DNA of 10,718 bases from positions 1 to 10,718 of the forward strand of contig CANQDB010000041.1 of the NCBI GenBank assembly GCA_947591175.1, in the 5' to 3' direction. Shown one piece after another: positions 1-8,200 of this stretch. This stretch comes from an uncultured Bacilli bacterium. GTDB taxonomy: Bacteria > Bacillota_I > Bacilli_A > RF39 > UBA660. Positions within the stretch are counted from its first letter, which is position 1. Every line of letters begins with the position of its first letter. A program made the position numbers and the translations under genes. The notes under the pieces were generated by a model, which saw only the letters and a list, made by a program, of their open reading frames with translations, made no database searches and was not told the origin of the DNA.

Positions 1-792
1 TTCAAGTTCTTTTAAGCTTTTCTTAGGTGTTGGCAGATCTTCGGGCATCGTTCCACCTAATTCTTTTATTGTTTTTCTAATTTTACTTCCAACCTCATAA
101 TGTGTTTCGTTAGCCTCCTGCTCGGAATTAATTTTTTCTCTTTTTAACTTTTGTTCTGTTTGAGTAATTCTAAATAAATTTGCAGCTAATTCTTCACTAC
201 CCATGTTATCCAGTATATCTTCGCGATATCTTAGTCCTTTTCTTTTAGCAATATCATTAGCCGTTTCTCCGTTATACAACCCTTTGTAGCCAGCGTTATG
301 AAACTTATCAAAATTTTTAACACCAGCATCTTTGGCTACTTTATTTAGAGAATAGTTACCTTTTTTAGTTAAATTCCTTTGATAAAATCTTTTTTCATCT
401 TCCGAAAGTTCACTATATTCTTTTTCAGTTAATTCTTGTTTTCGAGTTTGAACAGCAAAATATGTTTGTCCAAGTGCTACCGCTTCTTTTTTGGGGTCAG
501 CATTTTGAACGATTAAGTAACAAGCATATCTTGATAACTTATAATCAGTTTGTTTTCTCATAGCACCGGAACCAATACTGACCATTTTTCCCACTTGGGA
601 AAAATGGTCTTCAATTATATTTTGACTATTTTCACAAGCTATTATAGAACTATCTATAACATTATTGAATTTATCCCACCTTTTATATCCTAGTGCTATC
701 ATTAATTCTCGTGCATACCAAAATTCATTATTATTTTCATCAATATGTTTTATACTTTCAAATGTTACATTCATTTTACTAAGTTCATTCAT
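1..792 (-). CDS. dinD: DNA damage-inducible protein D (DinD) homologue, 3' end cut by the window
   Basis: 264 codons are visible from an ATG at 790-792, with no stop before the window edge. The protein aligns from memory with E. coli DinD almost end to end. Shared blocks include the N-terminal segment with FWYARELMIALGY, then DHFSQVGKMVSIGSGAMRK, LSRYACYLIVQNADPKKEA, LGQTYFAVQTRKQEL, NAGYKGLYNGE, MGSEELAANLFRITQTEQKL and the late ELGGTMPEDLPTPKKSLKEL. The E. coli protein is about 274 residues, so probably only a few residues are missing. DinD is SOS-induced in E. coli and has been reported to inhibit RecA-mediated strand exchange; its N-terminal part is related to BRO-N domains. A good ribosome site (AAAGGAGGA, 801-809) lies 8 bases before the ATG. 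The gene starts 50 bases after the AbiEi-like gene, same strand, with no terminator between, so the two are probably cotranscribed. I see no Bacillota-type LexA box (GAAC-N4-GTTC) in the visible upstream DNA. Confidence 0.93.
   Translation of the reverse strand, partial: MNELSKMNVTFESIKHIDENNNEFWYARELMIALGYKRWDKFNNVIDSSIIACENSQNIIEDHFSQVGKMVSIGSGAMRKQTDYKLSRYACYLIVQNADPKKEAVALGQTYFAVQTRKQELTEKEYSELSEDEKRFYQRNLTKKGNYSLNKVAKDAGVKNFDKFHNAGYKGLYNGETANDIAKRKGLRYREDILDNMGSEELAANLFRITQTEQKLKREKINSEQEANETHYEVGSKIRKTIKELGGTMPEDLPTPKKSLKELE
580..609. repeat. 30-bp palindrome inside dinD (14-bp perfect arms)
   Basis: Arms 580-593 (GACCATTTTTCCCA) and 596-609 (TGGGAAAAATGGTC) are exact reverse complements around a 2-bp centre. 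The site lies in the codons for the family-conserved DHFSQVGKMV segment. Conserved amino acids may partly force it, but a perfect 14-bp dyad is longer than the protein needs. It could form a hairpin in the dinD mRNA or be a protein-binding dyad; nothing in the sequence decides. Confidence 0.85.
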
Positions 793-842
793 CAACCTTT
801 TCCTCCTTTAATTTTTATATTACAAACTAAAATAAAATTAGA

Positions 843-1436
843 CTATAAAATCAATTCCATAATTTCTGTAACTTCTTTTTCAATTTTCAATTTTTTTGAA
901 TACTTTGTAAGATTAATCAAATTTTTATCATCTCTTTTAGCATACGATTTTAAAGCCTTTATATAGATTTCTTTATCCATGTGATTTTTATATTTAATAA
1001 TATCACAAATAGTTCTCTCCATATCGTAGCATTTAACATCCATACCAAATGGTGATTTAATTTTTTCTATTCCCATTTCAAAAATATCTTTATCGACATA
1101 ATGCAGTGAAACAAAATCAAGGTTTTGTAACGAACCACTATATCCACGAGGCACAGAAATATCAAAAAATAAAGGTGTTCTATCTGATAGGTTATTCAAA
1201 AATAAAGATGTATTATAAGAAAAAACAGCATTCTTACTTTTAGATATTATTTTATAATAATCATCAATAACAATATTAGGTAAAGAATAATAACCAGGTG
1301 ATATTCTTTCTAATAGCTCACCATCACATAATCTTTTTAATGCCATCTTATTTAGCCCGTTTTCGACAACTTCTTTAGTAGTAATAAATCCATCATTATT
1401 TTTAACTATTTCTAAAATCTTTTCTAAATCAGTCAC
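843..1436 (-). CDS. AbiEi-family (type IV toxin-antitoxin) antitoxin-like regulator
   Basis: The 197-residue protein has the layout of AbiEi antitoxins. An N-terminal winged-helix region (about residues 1-55) ends in LLERISPGYYSLP, the usual wing-like LxRxxxGxY motif. A C-terminal domain carries the family-typical CYDMERTICDIIKYKN segment followed by a helical KALKSYAKRDD stretch. AbiEi proteins bind inverted repeats at their own promoter and counteract the nucleotidyltransferase toxin AbiEii, which is normally the next gene; here the next gene is dinD instead. Start choice: an in-frame GTG exists at 1449-1451, but it overlaps the Shine-Dalgarno GGAGG (1445-1449). The GTG at 1434-1436, 8 bases after that site, is preferred and gives MTDLEKIL. 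The gene lies just beyond the rpoC terminator and is more AT-rich than rpoC, in keeping with an acquired unit. Function beyond family membership is inference. Confidence 0.85.
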   Translation of the reverse strand: MTDLEKILEIVKNNDGFITTKEVVENGLNKMALKRLCDGELLERISPGYYSLPNIVIDDYYKIISKSKNAVFSYNTSLFLNNLSDRTPLFFDISVPRGYSGSLQNLDFVSLHYVDKDIFEMGIEKIKSPFGMDVKCYDMERTICDIIKYKNHMDKEIYIKALKSYAKRDDKNLINLTKYSKKLKIEKEVTEIMELIL

Positions 1437-1454
1437 ATCGAACACCTCCACTAA

Positions 1455-1480
1455 GACAATTATAATATATTAATAGTCAA
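1455..1480 (-). promoter_or_regulatory. Promoter region and candidate autoregulatory operator of the AbiEi-dinD unit
   Basis: On the minus strand a perfect -10, TATAAT (1459-1464), lies 22 bases before the preferred start. An inverted repeat, GACTATTA / TAATTGTC (1471-1478 and 1455-1462, 7 of 8 pairs, 8-bp spacer), spans the -10. AbiEi proteins are known to repress their own promoters at inverted repeats, so this is the best operator candidate. A TTGACT (1475-1480) is visible but only 10 bp from the -10, too close for a normal sigma-A promoter; at 17 bp the -35 is only TTTTCT. The leader would be very short, with GGAGG close to the 5' end. Confidence 0.55.
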
Positions 1481-1551
1481 AAGAAAATAATTTTTGTTAC
1501 TCCTTTTATTATTTTTTAATTTAGTAAATATTTAAAGTAACGCGTAAATTC

Positions 1552-1581
1552 AAAAAAAAGAATAGGTATTTCTACCTACTC
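1552..1581 (-). terminator. Intrinsic terminator of the ybxB-rpoB-rpoC operon
   Basis: On the minus strand GAGTAGGTA (1573-1581), a GAAA tetraloop (1569-1572) and TACCTATTC (1560-1568) form a 9-bp stem with one G-U pair, followed at once by eight T (1552-1559). The TAG stop codon of rpoC lies inside the 5' arm, so the terminator is built over the end of the coding sequence. It separates rpoC from the AbiEi-dinD unit. Confidence 0.9.
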
Positions 1582-4500
1582 CATAAATTCGTCTTCTAAT
1601 GTTTCAAGTGGTTCTTCATCGATGAATTGACTCTTTAATTCATATTCGACATTTTGATATTTTCTAAGGCCAGTTCCTGCTGGGATTAACTTACCGATGA
1701 TAACATTTTCTTTTAATCCTGCAAGTGGATCTACCTTACCACGAATAGCCGCATCAGTTAAGATACGTGTTGTCTCTTGGAAGGAAGCAGCAGATAAGAA
1801 CGAATCAGTTTCAAGAGCAGCCTTCGTAATTCCTAGTAAGACAGGACGTCCTACAGCTGGCTTCTTACCTTGAATGATAACTTCTTTATTGCCATCCGTA
1901 AATTCATGGAATTTAACGAGACTTCCTGGCAAAAATCTTGTATCTCCACTTTCGATAATCCGAATCTTACTAATCATACGACTAGCAATCATCTCGACGT
2001 GCTTATCGGAAATATCAACACCTTGTGAACGATACGTATATTGAACTTCTTTTAAGATGTACTCTTGAGTTGTAAGTGGGTCAGTAACAGCAAGTAACTC
2101 TTTAGGATTAATTGCTCCTTCAGTTAACTTGTCACCGGCTGAAACTTTATCTCCTACCGCAACTCTTAATTTAGCACCATAGTTCGTCGTATGTTCTTTA
2201 GTTTCAACATCGTTTTTAATAGCGATTTTAAATTTACCATGATCGTCGTCAATCTTCGTAATCTTACCATCGATTTCGGCAATTGTTGCTTTACCTTTCG
2301 GATTACGAGCCTCGAACAATTCAGTAACACGTGGAAGACCTTGAGTAATATCTTCTCCACCGGCAATACCTCCAGTATGGAAAGTACGCATTGTTAACTG
2401 AGTACCAGGTTCACCGATTGATTGGGCAGCCATAATACCAACGGCTTCACCAACTTCGACAAGGTTACCAGTTGCAAGGTTACGTCCGTAACATTTCTGA
2501 CAAACGCCACCATGCGTATTACATGTAAGAACAGTACGAATTTCAACTTCTTTAATACCGGCTTCGATAATCTTATCTGCAATTGGCTCCGTAATATAAG
2601 TTAATTTATCACAAATAACTTCTTTAGTCTCAGGATTGATAATCTTCTTATTCGAAAATCTTCCTAAGATACGGTCATACAACGATTCGATAACAGCACC
2701 AGTCTTATCGTTAATGAAATCACGAACGACAACACCATTTTCCGTACCACAATCTTCTTCTTTGACGATTAAGTCTTGGCTAACGTCAACTAAACGACGA
2801 GTTAAGTATCCAGAATCGGCTGTCTTTAAGGCTGTATCGGCACTACCTTTACGAGATCCATGGCTCGAAAGGAAGAACTCAGATACTGACAAACCTTCAC
2901 GGAAATTAGATAATACTGGAATCTCCACTGGCTCACCAGTAGGTTTAGCCATAAGTCCACGCATACCTGCAACCTGGGTAAAGTTTGAAATATTACCACG
3001 GGCACCTGAATGCATCATCATGAAGATTGGGTTATCTAAATCACTATCGGAAATTTCTTGTAATTCTTTTTGCACTTCGTCACGAGCATCGTTCCATGTT
3101 GCAACGACTTTCTCATAACGTTCGTCTTCAGTAATTAAACCTTTTTTGTACTGTTTATTAATCGTATCAACTGTCTTTTGATGTTCTGCAACGATTTTCT
3201 CTTTGTTCTTAGCTTCGATGACATCACTTATCGAAATAGTAATTCCAGCTAAAGTTGAGTGGTGGAATCCTAAATCTTTTAATTTATCTAGGAATATCGA
3301 AGTCTCTGTTGTCTTATAACGTTTGAATATTTGGGCAATAACTTTTTCAAGTGTCTTTTTAGGGAAAGGTTTCACAAGAGGCATTGCCTTGATAACTTCC
3401 GGAATATTTTGACCTTTTTCGATAAAGTATTTATTTGGAGTTACCCTTTGAATATTCTCATCAGTTGGTTCGTTAATATAAGAGAATGAATCAGGTAAAA
3501 TTTCATTGAATTTAATCTTACCGACAGTAGTTACTAAGTATTTACCTTTTTGACTCTCAGCAAATAGTTTATGTTTAAATGAATCAACTGGAAGGGCAAT
3601 ACGTGTATGTAATGTAATCTCTCGACGTTCGTAAGCCATTAATGCTTCGTTTGGATTACGGAAGATTCTTCCTTCTCCTTCGAGGCCTGCTTTTTCCATC
3701 GTTAGATAGTAGTTACCTAAAACCATATCCTGTGATGGTGTAACGATAGGTTTTCCATCAGAAGGTTTCAAAATGTTATTAGCGCCTAACATCAATAATC
3801 TTGCTTCAGCTTGAGCCTCTTCTGATAATGGTACGTGTACAGCCATCTGGTCACCATCGAAGTCAGCATTGAAGGCAGGACATACTAATGGGTGTAGACG
3901 GATTGCCTTACCACCGATTAATACTGGCTCGAATGCTTGAATACCAAGTCTATGTAACGTTGGTGCACGGTTTAATAACACAGGATGCTCTTTAATAACT
4001 TCTTCGACGATATCCCAAACTTGTTCATCTTGATTTTCAATCATTCTCTTAGCCGCTTTAATATTATGGGCTAAGTCTTTTGAAACAAGTCCATGAATAA
4101 CATGTGGTTTAAATAATTCGAGAGCCATCTCTTTTGGAATACCGCATTGATACATCTTTAAGCTAGGTCCAACGACGATAACCGAACGACCTGAGTAGTC
4201 AACACGTTTTCCTAATAAGTTTTGACGGAAACGTCCTTGTTTTCCTTTTAACATACTAGAGATAGACTTTAATGGACGATTTCCTGCACCTGTTACACTT
4301 CTACCACGACGACCATTATCGAATAAGGCATCGACTGCTTCTTGTAACATACGCTTTTCATTTTGAATAATGATAGTTGGAGCACCTAAATCGATTAACT
4401 TCTTTAAACGATTATTACGATTGATAACACGACGATATAAATCATTTAAATCAGATGTTGCAAAACGTCCACCATCTAGTTGAATCATCGGTCTTAATTC

Positions 4501-5208
4501 AGGTGGAATAACTGGAATACAATCCAAGATCATCCACTCTGGACGGTTTCCTGATTTATAGAAAGCATCTAATACATCGATTCGTTTTAATAAACGAGTT
4601 CTCTTTTGTCCTTGAGCTGTCTCTAATTCTTTATTAATTTCAGCTATTTCTTTTTCAAGATCTACTTTCTTAAGTAATTCTTTAATAGCTTCTGCACCCA
4701 TACCTACAGTGAAACCATTACCATATTTTTCATAGTAAGCACGATACTCTTTTTCTGATAAAGTTTGCTTATTTTCAAGTGGGGCAATACCTTTATCGAT
4801 AACGACGTAACTTACGAAGTATAAAACTTCTTCCAAGTCACGTGGACTCATATCTAAGACAAGCCCCATCCGTGAAGGAACACCTTTGAAGAACCAAATA
4901 TGCGAAACAGGAGTGGCAAGTTCGATATGTCCCATTCTTTCACGACGTACTTTCGAACGAGTTACTTCAACACCACATCTATCACACACGATATTTTTAT
5001 AACGAACACGTTTGTATTTTCCACAAGCACATTCGAAATCTTTTGTTGGTCCAAAGATTTTCTCACAGAATAGTCCATCTCTTTCAGGACGTAATGTACG
5101 ATAGTTGATAGTCTCAGGTTTCTTAACTTCACCATAAGACCATTCACGAATTTTATCAGGAGAGGCAATACCTATTTTTAAGGCTTCAAATTTATCTACT
5201 GCTAACAT
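1576..5208 (-). CDS. rpoC: DNA-directed RNA polymerase subunit beta'
   Basis: The 1210-residue protein is close to the roughly 1200 residues usual in Bacillota. It forms the catalytic half of RNA polymerase with beta. Visible motifs are the N-terminal zinc ribbon (C60, C62, C75, C78), the RGRSVTGAGNRPLKS and KRVDYSGRSVIVVGP blocks (about 300-350), and the catalytic NADFDGD (447-453; D449, D451, D453 hold the active-site Mg2+). Further on are the bridge-helix region with GARGNISNFTQVAGMRGLMA and KGSADTALKTADSGYLTRR (about 735-806), a second zinc site (C820, C896, C903, C906) and the trigger-loop region QSIGEPGTQLTMRTFHTGG (about 929-947). No frameshift or missing block is seen. The start ATG (5206-5208) overlaps the rpoB TAA by one base (TAATG), and its Shine-Dalgarno-like GAGGA lies inside the last rpoB codons, so translation is probably coupled. 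It ends inside the operon terminator. Confidence 0.99.
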   Translation of the reverse strand: MLAVDKFEALKIGIASPDKIREWSYGEVKKPETINYRTLRPERDGLFCEKIFGPTKDFECACGKYKRVRYKNIVCDRCGVEVTRSKVRRERMGHIELATPVSHIWFFKGVPSRMGLVLDMSPRDLEEVLYFVSYVVIDKGIAPLENKQTLSEKEYRAYYEKYGNGFTVGMGAEAIKELLKKVDLEKEIAEINKELETAQGQKRTRLLKRIDVLDAFYKSGNRPEWMILDCIPVIPPELRPMIQLDGGRFATSDLNDLYRRVINRNNRLKKLIDLGAPTIIIQNEKRMLQEAVDALFDNGRRGRSVTGAGNRPLKSISSMLKGKQGRFRQNLLGKRVDYSGRSVIVVGPSLKMYQCGIPKEMALELFKPHVIHGLVSKDLAHNIKAAKRMIENQDEQVWDIVEEVIKEHPVLLNRAPTLHRLGIQAFEPVLIGGKAIRLHPLVCPAFNADFDGDQMAVHVPLSEEAQAEARLLMLGANNILKPSDGKPIVTPSQDMVLGNYYLTMEKAGLEGEGRIFRNPNEALMAYERREITLHTRIALPVDSFKHKLFAESQKGKYLVTTVGKIKFNEILPDSFSYINEPTDENIQRVTPNKYFIEKGQNIPEVIKAMPLVKPFPKKTLEKVIAQIFKRYKTTETSIFLDKLKDLGFHHSTLAGITISISDVIEAKNKEKIVAEHQKTVDTINKQYKKGLITEDERYEKVVATWNDARDEVQKELQEISDSDLDNPIFMMMHSGARGNISNFTQVAGMRGLMAKPTGEPVEIPVLSNFREGLSVSEFFLSSHGSRKGSADTALKTADSGYLTRRLVDVSQDLIVKEEDCGTENGVVVRDFINDKTGAVIESLYDRILGRFSNKKIINPETKEVICDKLTYITEPIADKIIEAGIKEVEIRTVLTCNTHGGVCQKCYGRNLATGNLVEVGEAVGIMAAQSIGEPGTQLTMRTFHTGGIAGGEDITQGLPRVTELFEARNPKGKATIAEIDGKITKIDDDHGKFKIAIKNDVETKEHTTNYGAKLRVAVGDKVSAGDKLTEGAINPKELLAVTDPLTTQEYILKEVQYTYRSQGVDISDKHVEMIASRMISKIRIIESGDTRFLPGSLVKFHEFTDGNKEVIIQGKKPAVGRPVLLGITKAALETDSFLSAASFQETTRILTDAAIRGKVDPLAGLKENVIIGKLIPAGTGLRKYQNVEYELKSQFIDEEPLETLEDEFME

Positions 5209-8200
5209 TATTCCTCATCCCCTTCCATTTCATCATATGGATCAAATGCATCATCATAACCATCGTCAAATTCATCGTCCTCGTCATCGAATTCGCTATC
5301 TTCTTCATCTTCACTTTCGTCTTCAGGAAGTGGCGGTAAATTCTCACCACTCGGTACTTCCGAAGCAACAGTTTCAACTTCATCGACATTCGACTTGAAA
5401 TCTTCTCTAGCTTCTTCCTCTTCGATTTGTTTCAAATCTAAAACGTTGTTATCTGTATCGATAATGTTAAGATCAAGTCCTAAGGCTTGGAACTCTTTCA
5501 TCAATACTCTAAAGCTTTCTGGAACTCCAGCCTGATTTATTTCTTGTCCTTTGACAATCGATTCGTAAACTTTAACACGACCGACAACATCATCTGATTT
5601 AACGGTTAAGATTTCTTGTAATGTATGAGCAGCACCATAAGCATAAAGTGCCCAAACTTCCATTTCTCCAAAACGCTGTCCACCAAATTGAGCCTTACCA
5701 CCAAGTGGTTGTTGGGTTACTAACGAGTAAGGTCCAGTTGAACGAGCATGTAATTTATCATCGACCATGTGGTGTAGTTTTAACATGTACATGACACCTA
5801 CAGAAATACGGTTATCGAATGGTTCACCTGTACGTCCATCATATAGAACGATCTTTCCGTCTTCATCCATGCCAGCTTCTTTCATCATGGCTTGAATGTC
5901 TTCTGTCTTAGCTCCATCGAATACTGGAGTCGCAACATGAACACCTAATTTTTTAGCAGCCATTCCTAAGTGTAGTTCAAGGACCTGTCCTAAGTTCATA
6001 CGTGATGGAACACCTTGTGGGTTCAACATAACATCAACTGGTGTACCATCTGGCATAAATGGCATGTCTTCTTGCGGTAAAATAAGGGAAATAACACCTT
6101 TATTACCATGACGTCCAGACATTTTATCACCGATCTGAATCTTACGTTTCTGGGCTATATATACACGAATTACTTTACTAACACCAGCAGGTAATTCATC
6201 GTTTTCTTTACGTGAGTAAATCTTAACTTCGTGAACGATTCCTTCGCCACCATGAGGTACACGAAGCGAAGTATCTCTTACTTCACGAGTCTTTTCACCG
6301 AAAATAGCATGTAATAGTTTTTCTTCCGAAGTAAGTTCAGCCATACCTTTAGGAGTAACTTTACCAACTAAGATATCGCCTTCTTTAACTTCTGTTCCAA
6401 CGACAACAATACCATTTTCATCTAGGTTCTTCCGAGCCTCTTCACTAACATTTGGAATGTCACGTGTAATCTCTTCAGGACCTAACTTAGTTTCCCGACA
6501 TTGCATTTCGTAGTCTTCGATATGAATAGATGTATATGCATCGTCTTTAACTAAGTTTTCATTTAAGATAACAGCATCCTCATAGTTATAACCATTGAAA
6601 GTCATGAATGCTACGACCATGTTCTTACCAAGGGCAAGTTCACCTTGATCCATACTTGGACCATCGGCAATAACATGTCCACGTTTAACTTTATCGCCAA
6701 CTTTAACAATTGGACGATGATGGTAACATGAGTCTTGGTTACTTTCTTCAAAGTTTGCAAGATAATAAGTATCTTTGCCACCTTTATTTTTAACGACAAT
6801 ACGTTTAGCATCGACATATTCGACAACACCGTCAGCCTTAGCAATAATTGCTGCACCAGAATCACGAGCTGCAATATATTCGACACCAGTTCCAACAAAT
6901 GGTGCTTCAGCCTTTAGTAATGGTACACTTTGACGTTGCATGTTGGCACCCATCAAAGCACGAGTTGCATCATCGTGTTCCAAGAATGGAATACAAGATG
7001 TCGTAACGGAAACAACTTGTTGCGGTGATACATCGATATAATCAACTTGTTCAGGTTTTGCTAGGATGTTTTCACCACGGAATCTTGCTGCGACCTGATC
7101 GTCAATCATATTGTTATCGTCATCAGTTGTAACTGTTGCTTGGGAAATAATAACATCGTTTTCTTCGTCAGCAGTTAAGTATTCGATTTCATCTGTAATA
7201 TGACAATGATCTACCTTACGATAAGGAGTCATAATAAAGCCATATTCGTCTACTTTGGCATAACTTGCTAATGAAGTAATAAGTCCAATGTTTGGTCCTT
7301 CAGGTGACTCAATCGGACAAATTCTACCATAGTGAGATGTATTAACGTCACGTACATCCATTCCAGCTCTATCACGTGATAAACCACCAGGTCCTAAAGC
7401 CGATAGACGACGTTTATTAGTTAACTCTGAAATAGGGTTGATTTGATCCATGAATTGTGATAATTGGCTACTACCAAAGAATTCTTTCATAGCGGCGGTA
7501 ACAGGACGAATGTTGATTAATGTCTTAGGTGTGATTTCTTCCATCTCTTGAGTTGTCATTCTTTCACGAATAACACGCTCCATTCTCGATACACCGATAC
7601 GGAATTGATTTTGTAAAAGTTCTCCAACTTGACGAATACGACGATTTCCTAAGTGGTCGATCTCATCAAAGTTACCAACACCTTCTAATAAGTTAAGGTA
7701 ATATGAAACTGAAGCATAAACATCAGAGATAGTCAAACGTTTAACTTCGATAGATTGATCGTTTCCGATAACTGAAAGTTTCTCTTTCTTATTATTAGGA
7801 TTTACGATTTTTATTTCTTGAACTTTATTATAAGTATCTAATTCTTCGTTTATTTTAACTTCGTGTACTCCATAGCCATCTTTAAATAGTCCCTTTAATT
7901 GTTCTAATACTTCTTTATTGATAAGAGTTCCCTTTGGAATAACAACTTCTTTATCTACTTTTACGTCTTCGGCTAAAGTTTGATTTAATAGTCGATCAGT
8001 AATATTTAATTTACGATTGAACTTATAACGACCAACACGGGCTAAATCATAACGGAATTCATCGAAGAAACGTGTGATGATTTGGTTCTTAGATGAGTCA
8101 AGTGTTGCAGGTTCTCCTGGTCTTAATTTTTCATAAATTTCAATTAAGGCTTCATCGGTGTTACGAGTAGAGTCCTTTGCAATTGTATTTTCTAGATATT

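Noticed and set aside
745..966. Plus-strand 73-codon frame over the dinD/AbiEi junction
   Set aside because: It is antisense to two well-supported genes, low-complexity in composition, and has no ribosome site worth noting.
1449..1451. GTG as start of the AbiEi-like gene
   Set aside because: It overlaps the GGAGG that best serves as the Shine-Dalgarno; the GTG at 1434-1436 has the right 8-base spacing.
1459..1480. TTGACT and TATAAT read as one standard sigma-A promoter
   Set aside because: The two boxes are only 10 bp apart; a sigma-A promoter needs about 16 to 18.
2636..3118. Plus-strand 160-codon frame inside rpoC
   Set aside because: It is antisense to conserved rpoC codons and its length follows from codon bias of the sense gene; no family resemblance.
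5192..5389. Minus-strand 65-codon Met/Lys-rich frame over the end of rpoB
   Set aside because: It is a shifted reading of the Asp/Glu-rich tail codons and overlaps rpoB and rpoC in another frame.
6611..6898. Minus-strand 95-codon frame inside rpoB
   Set aside because: Out-of-frame reading of rpoB with no ribosome site or recognisable domain.
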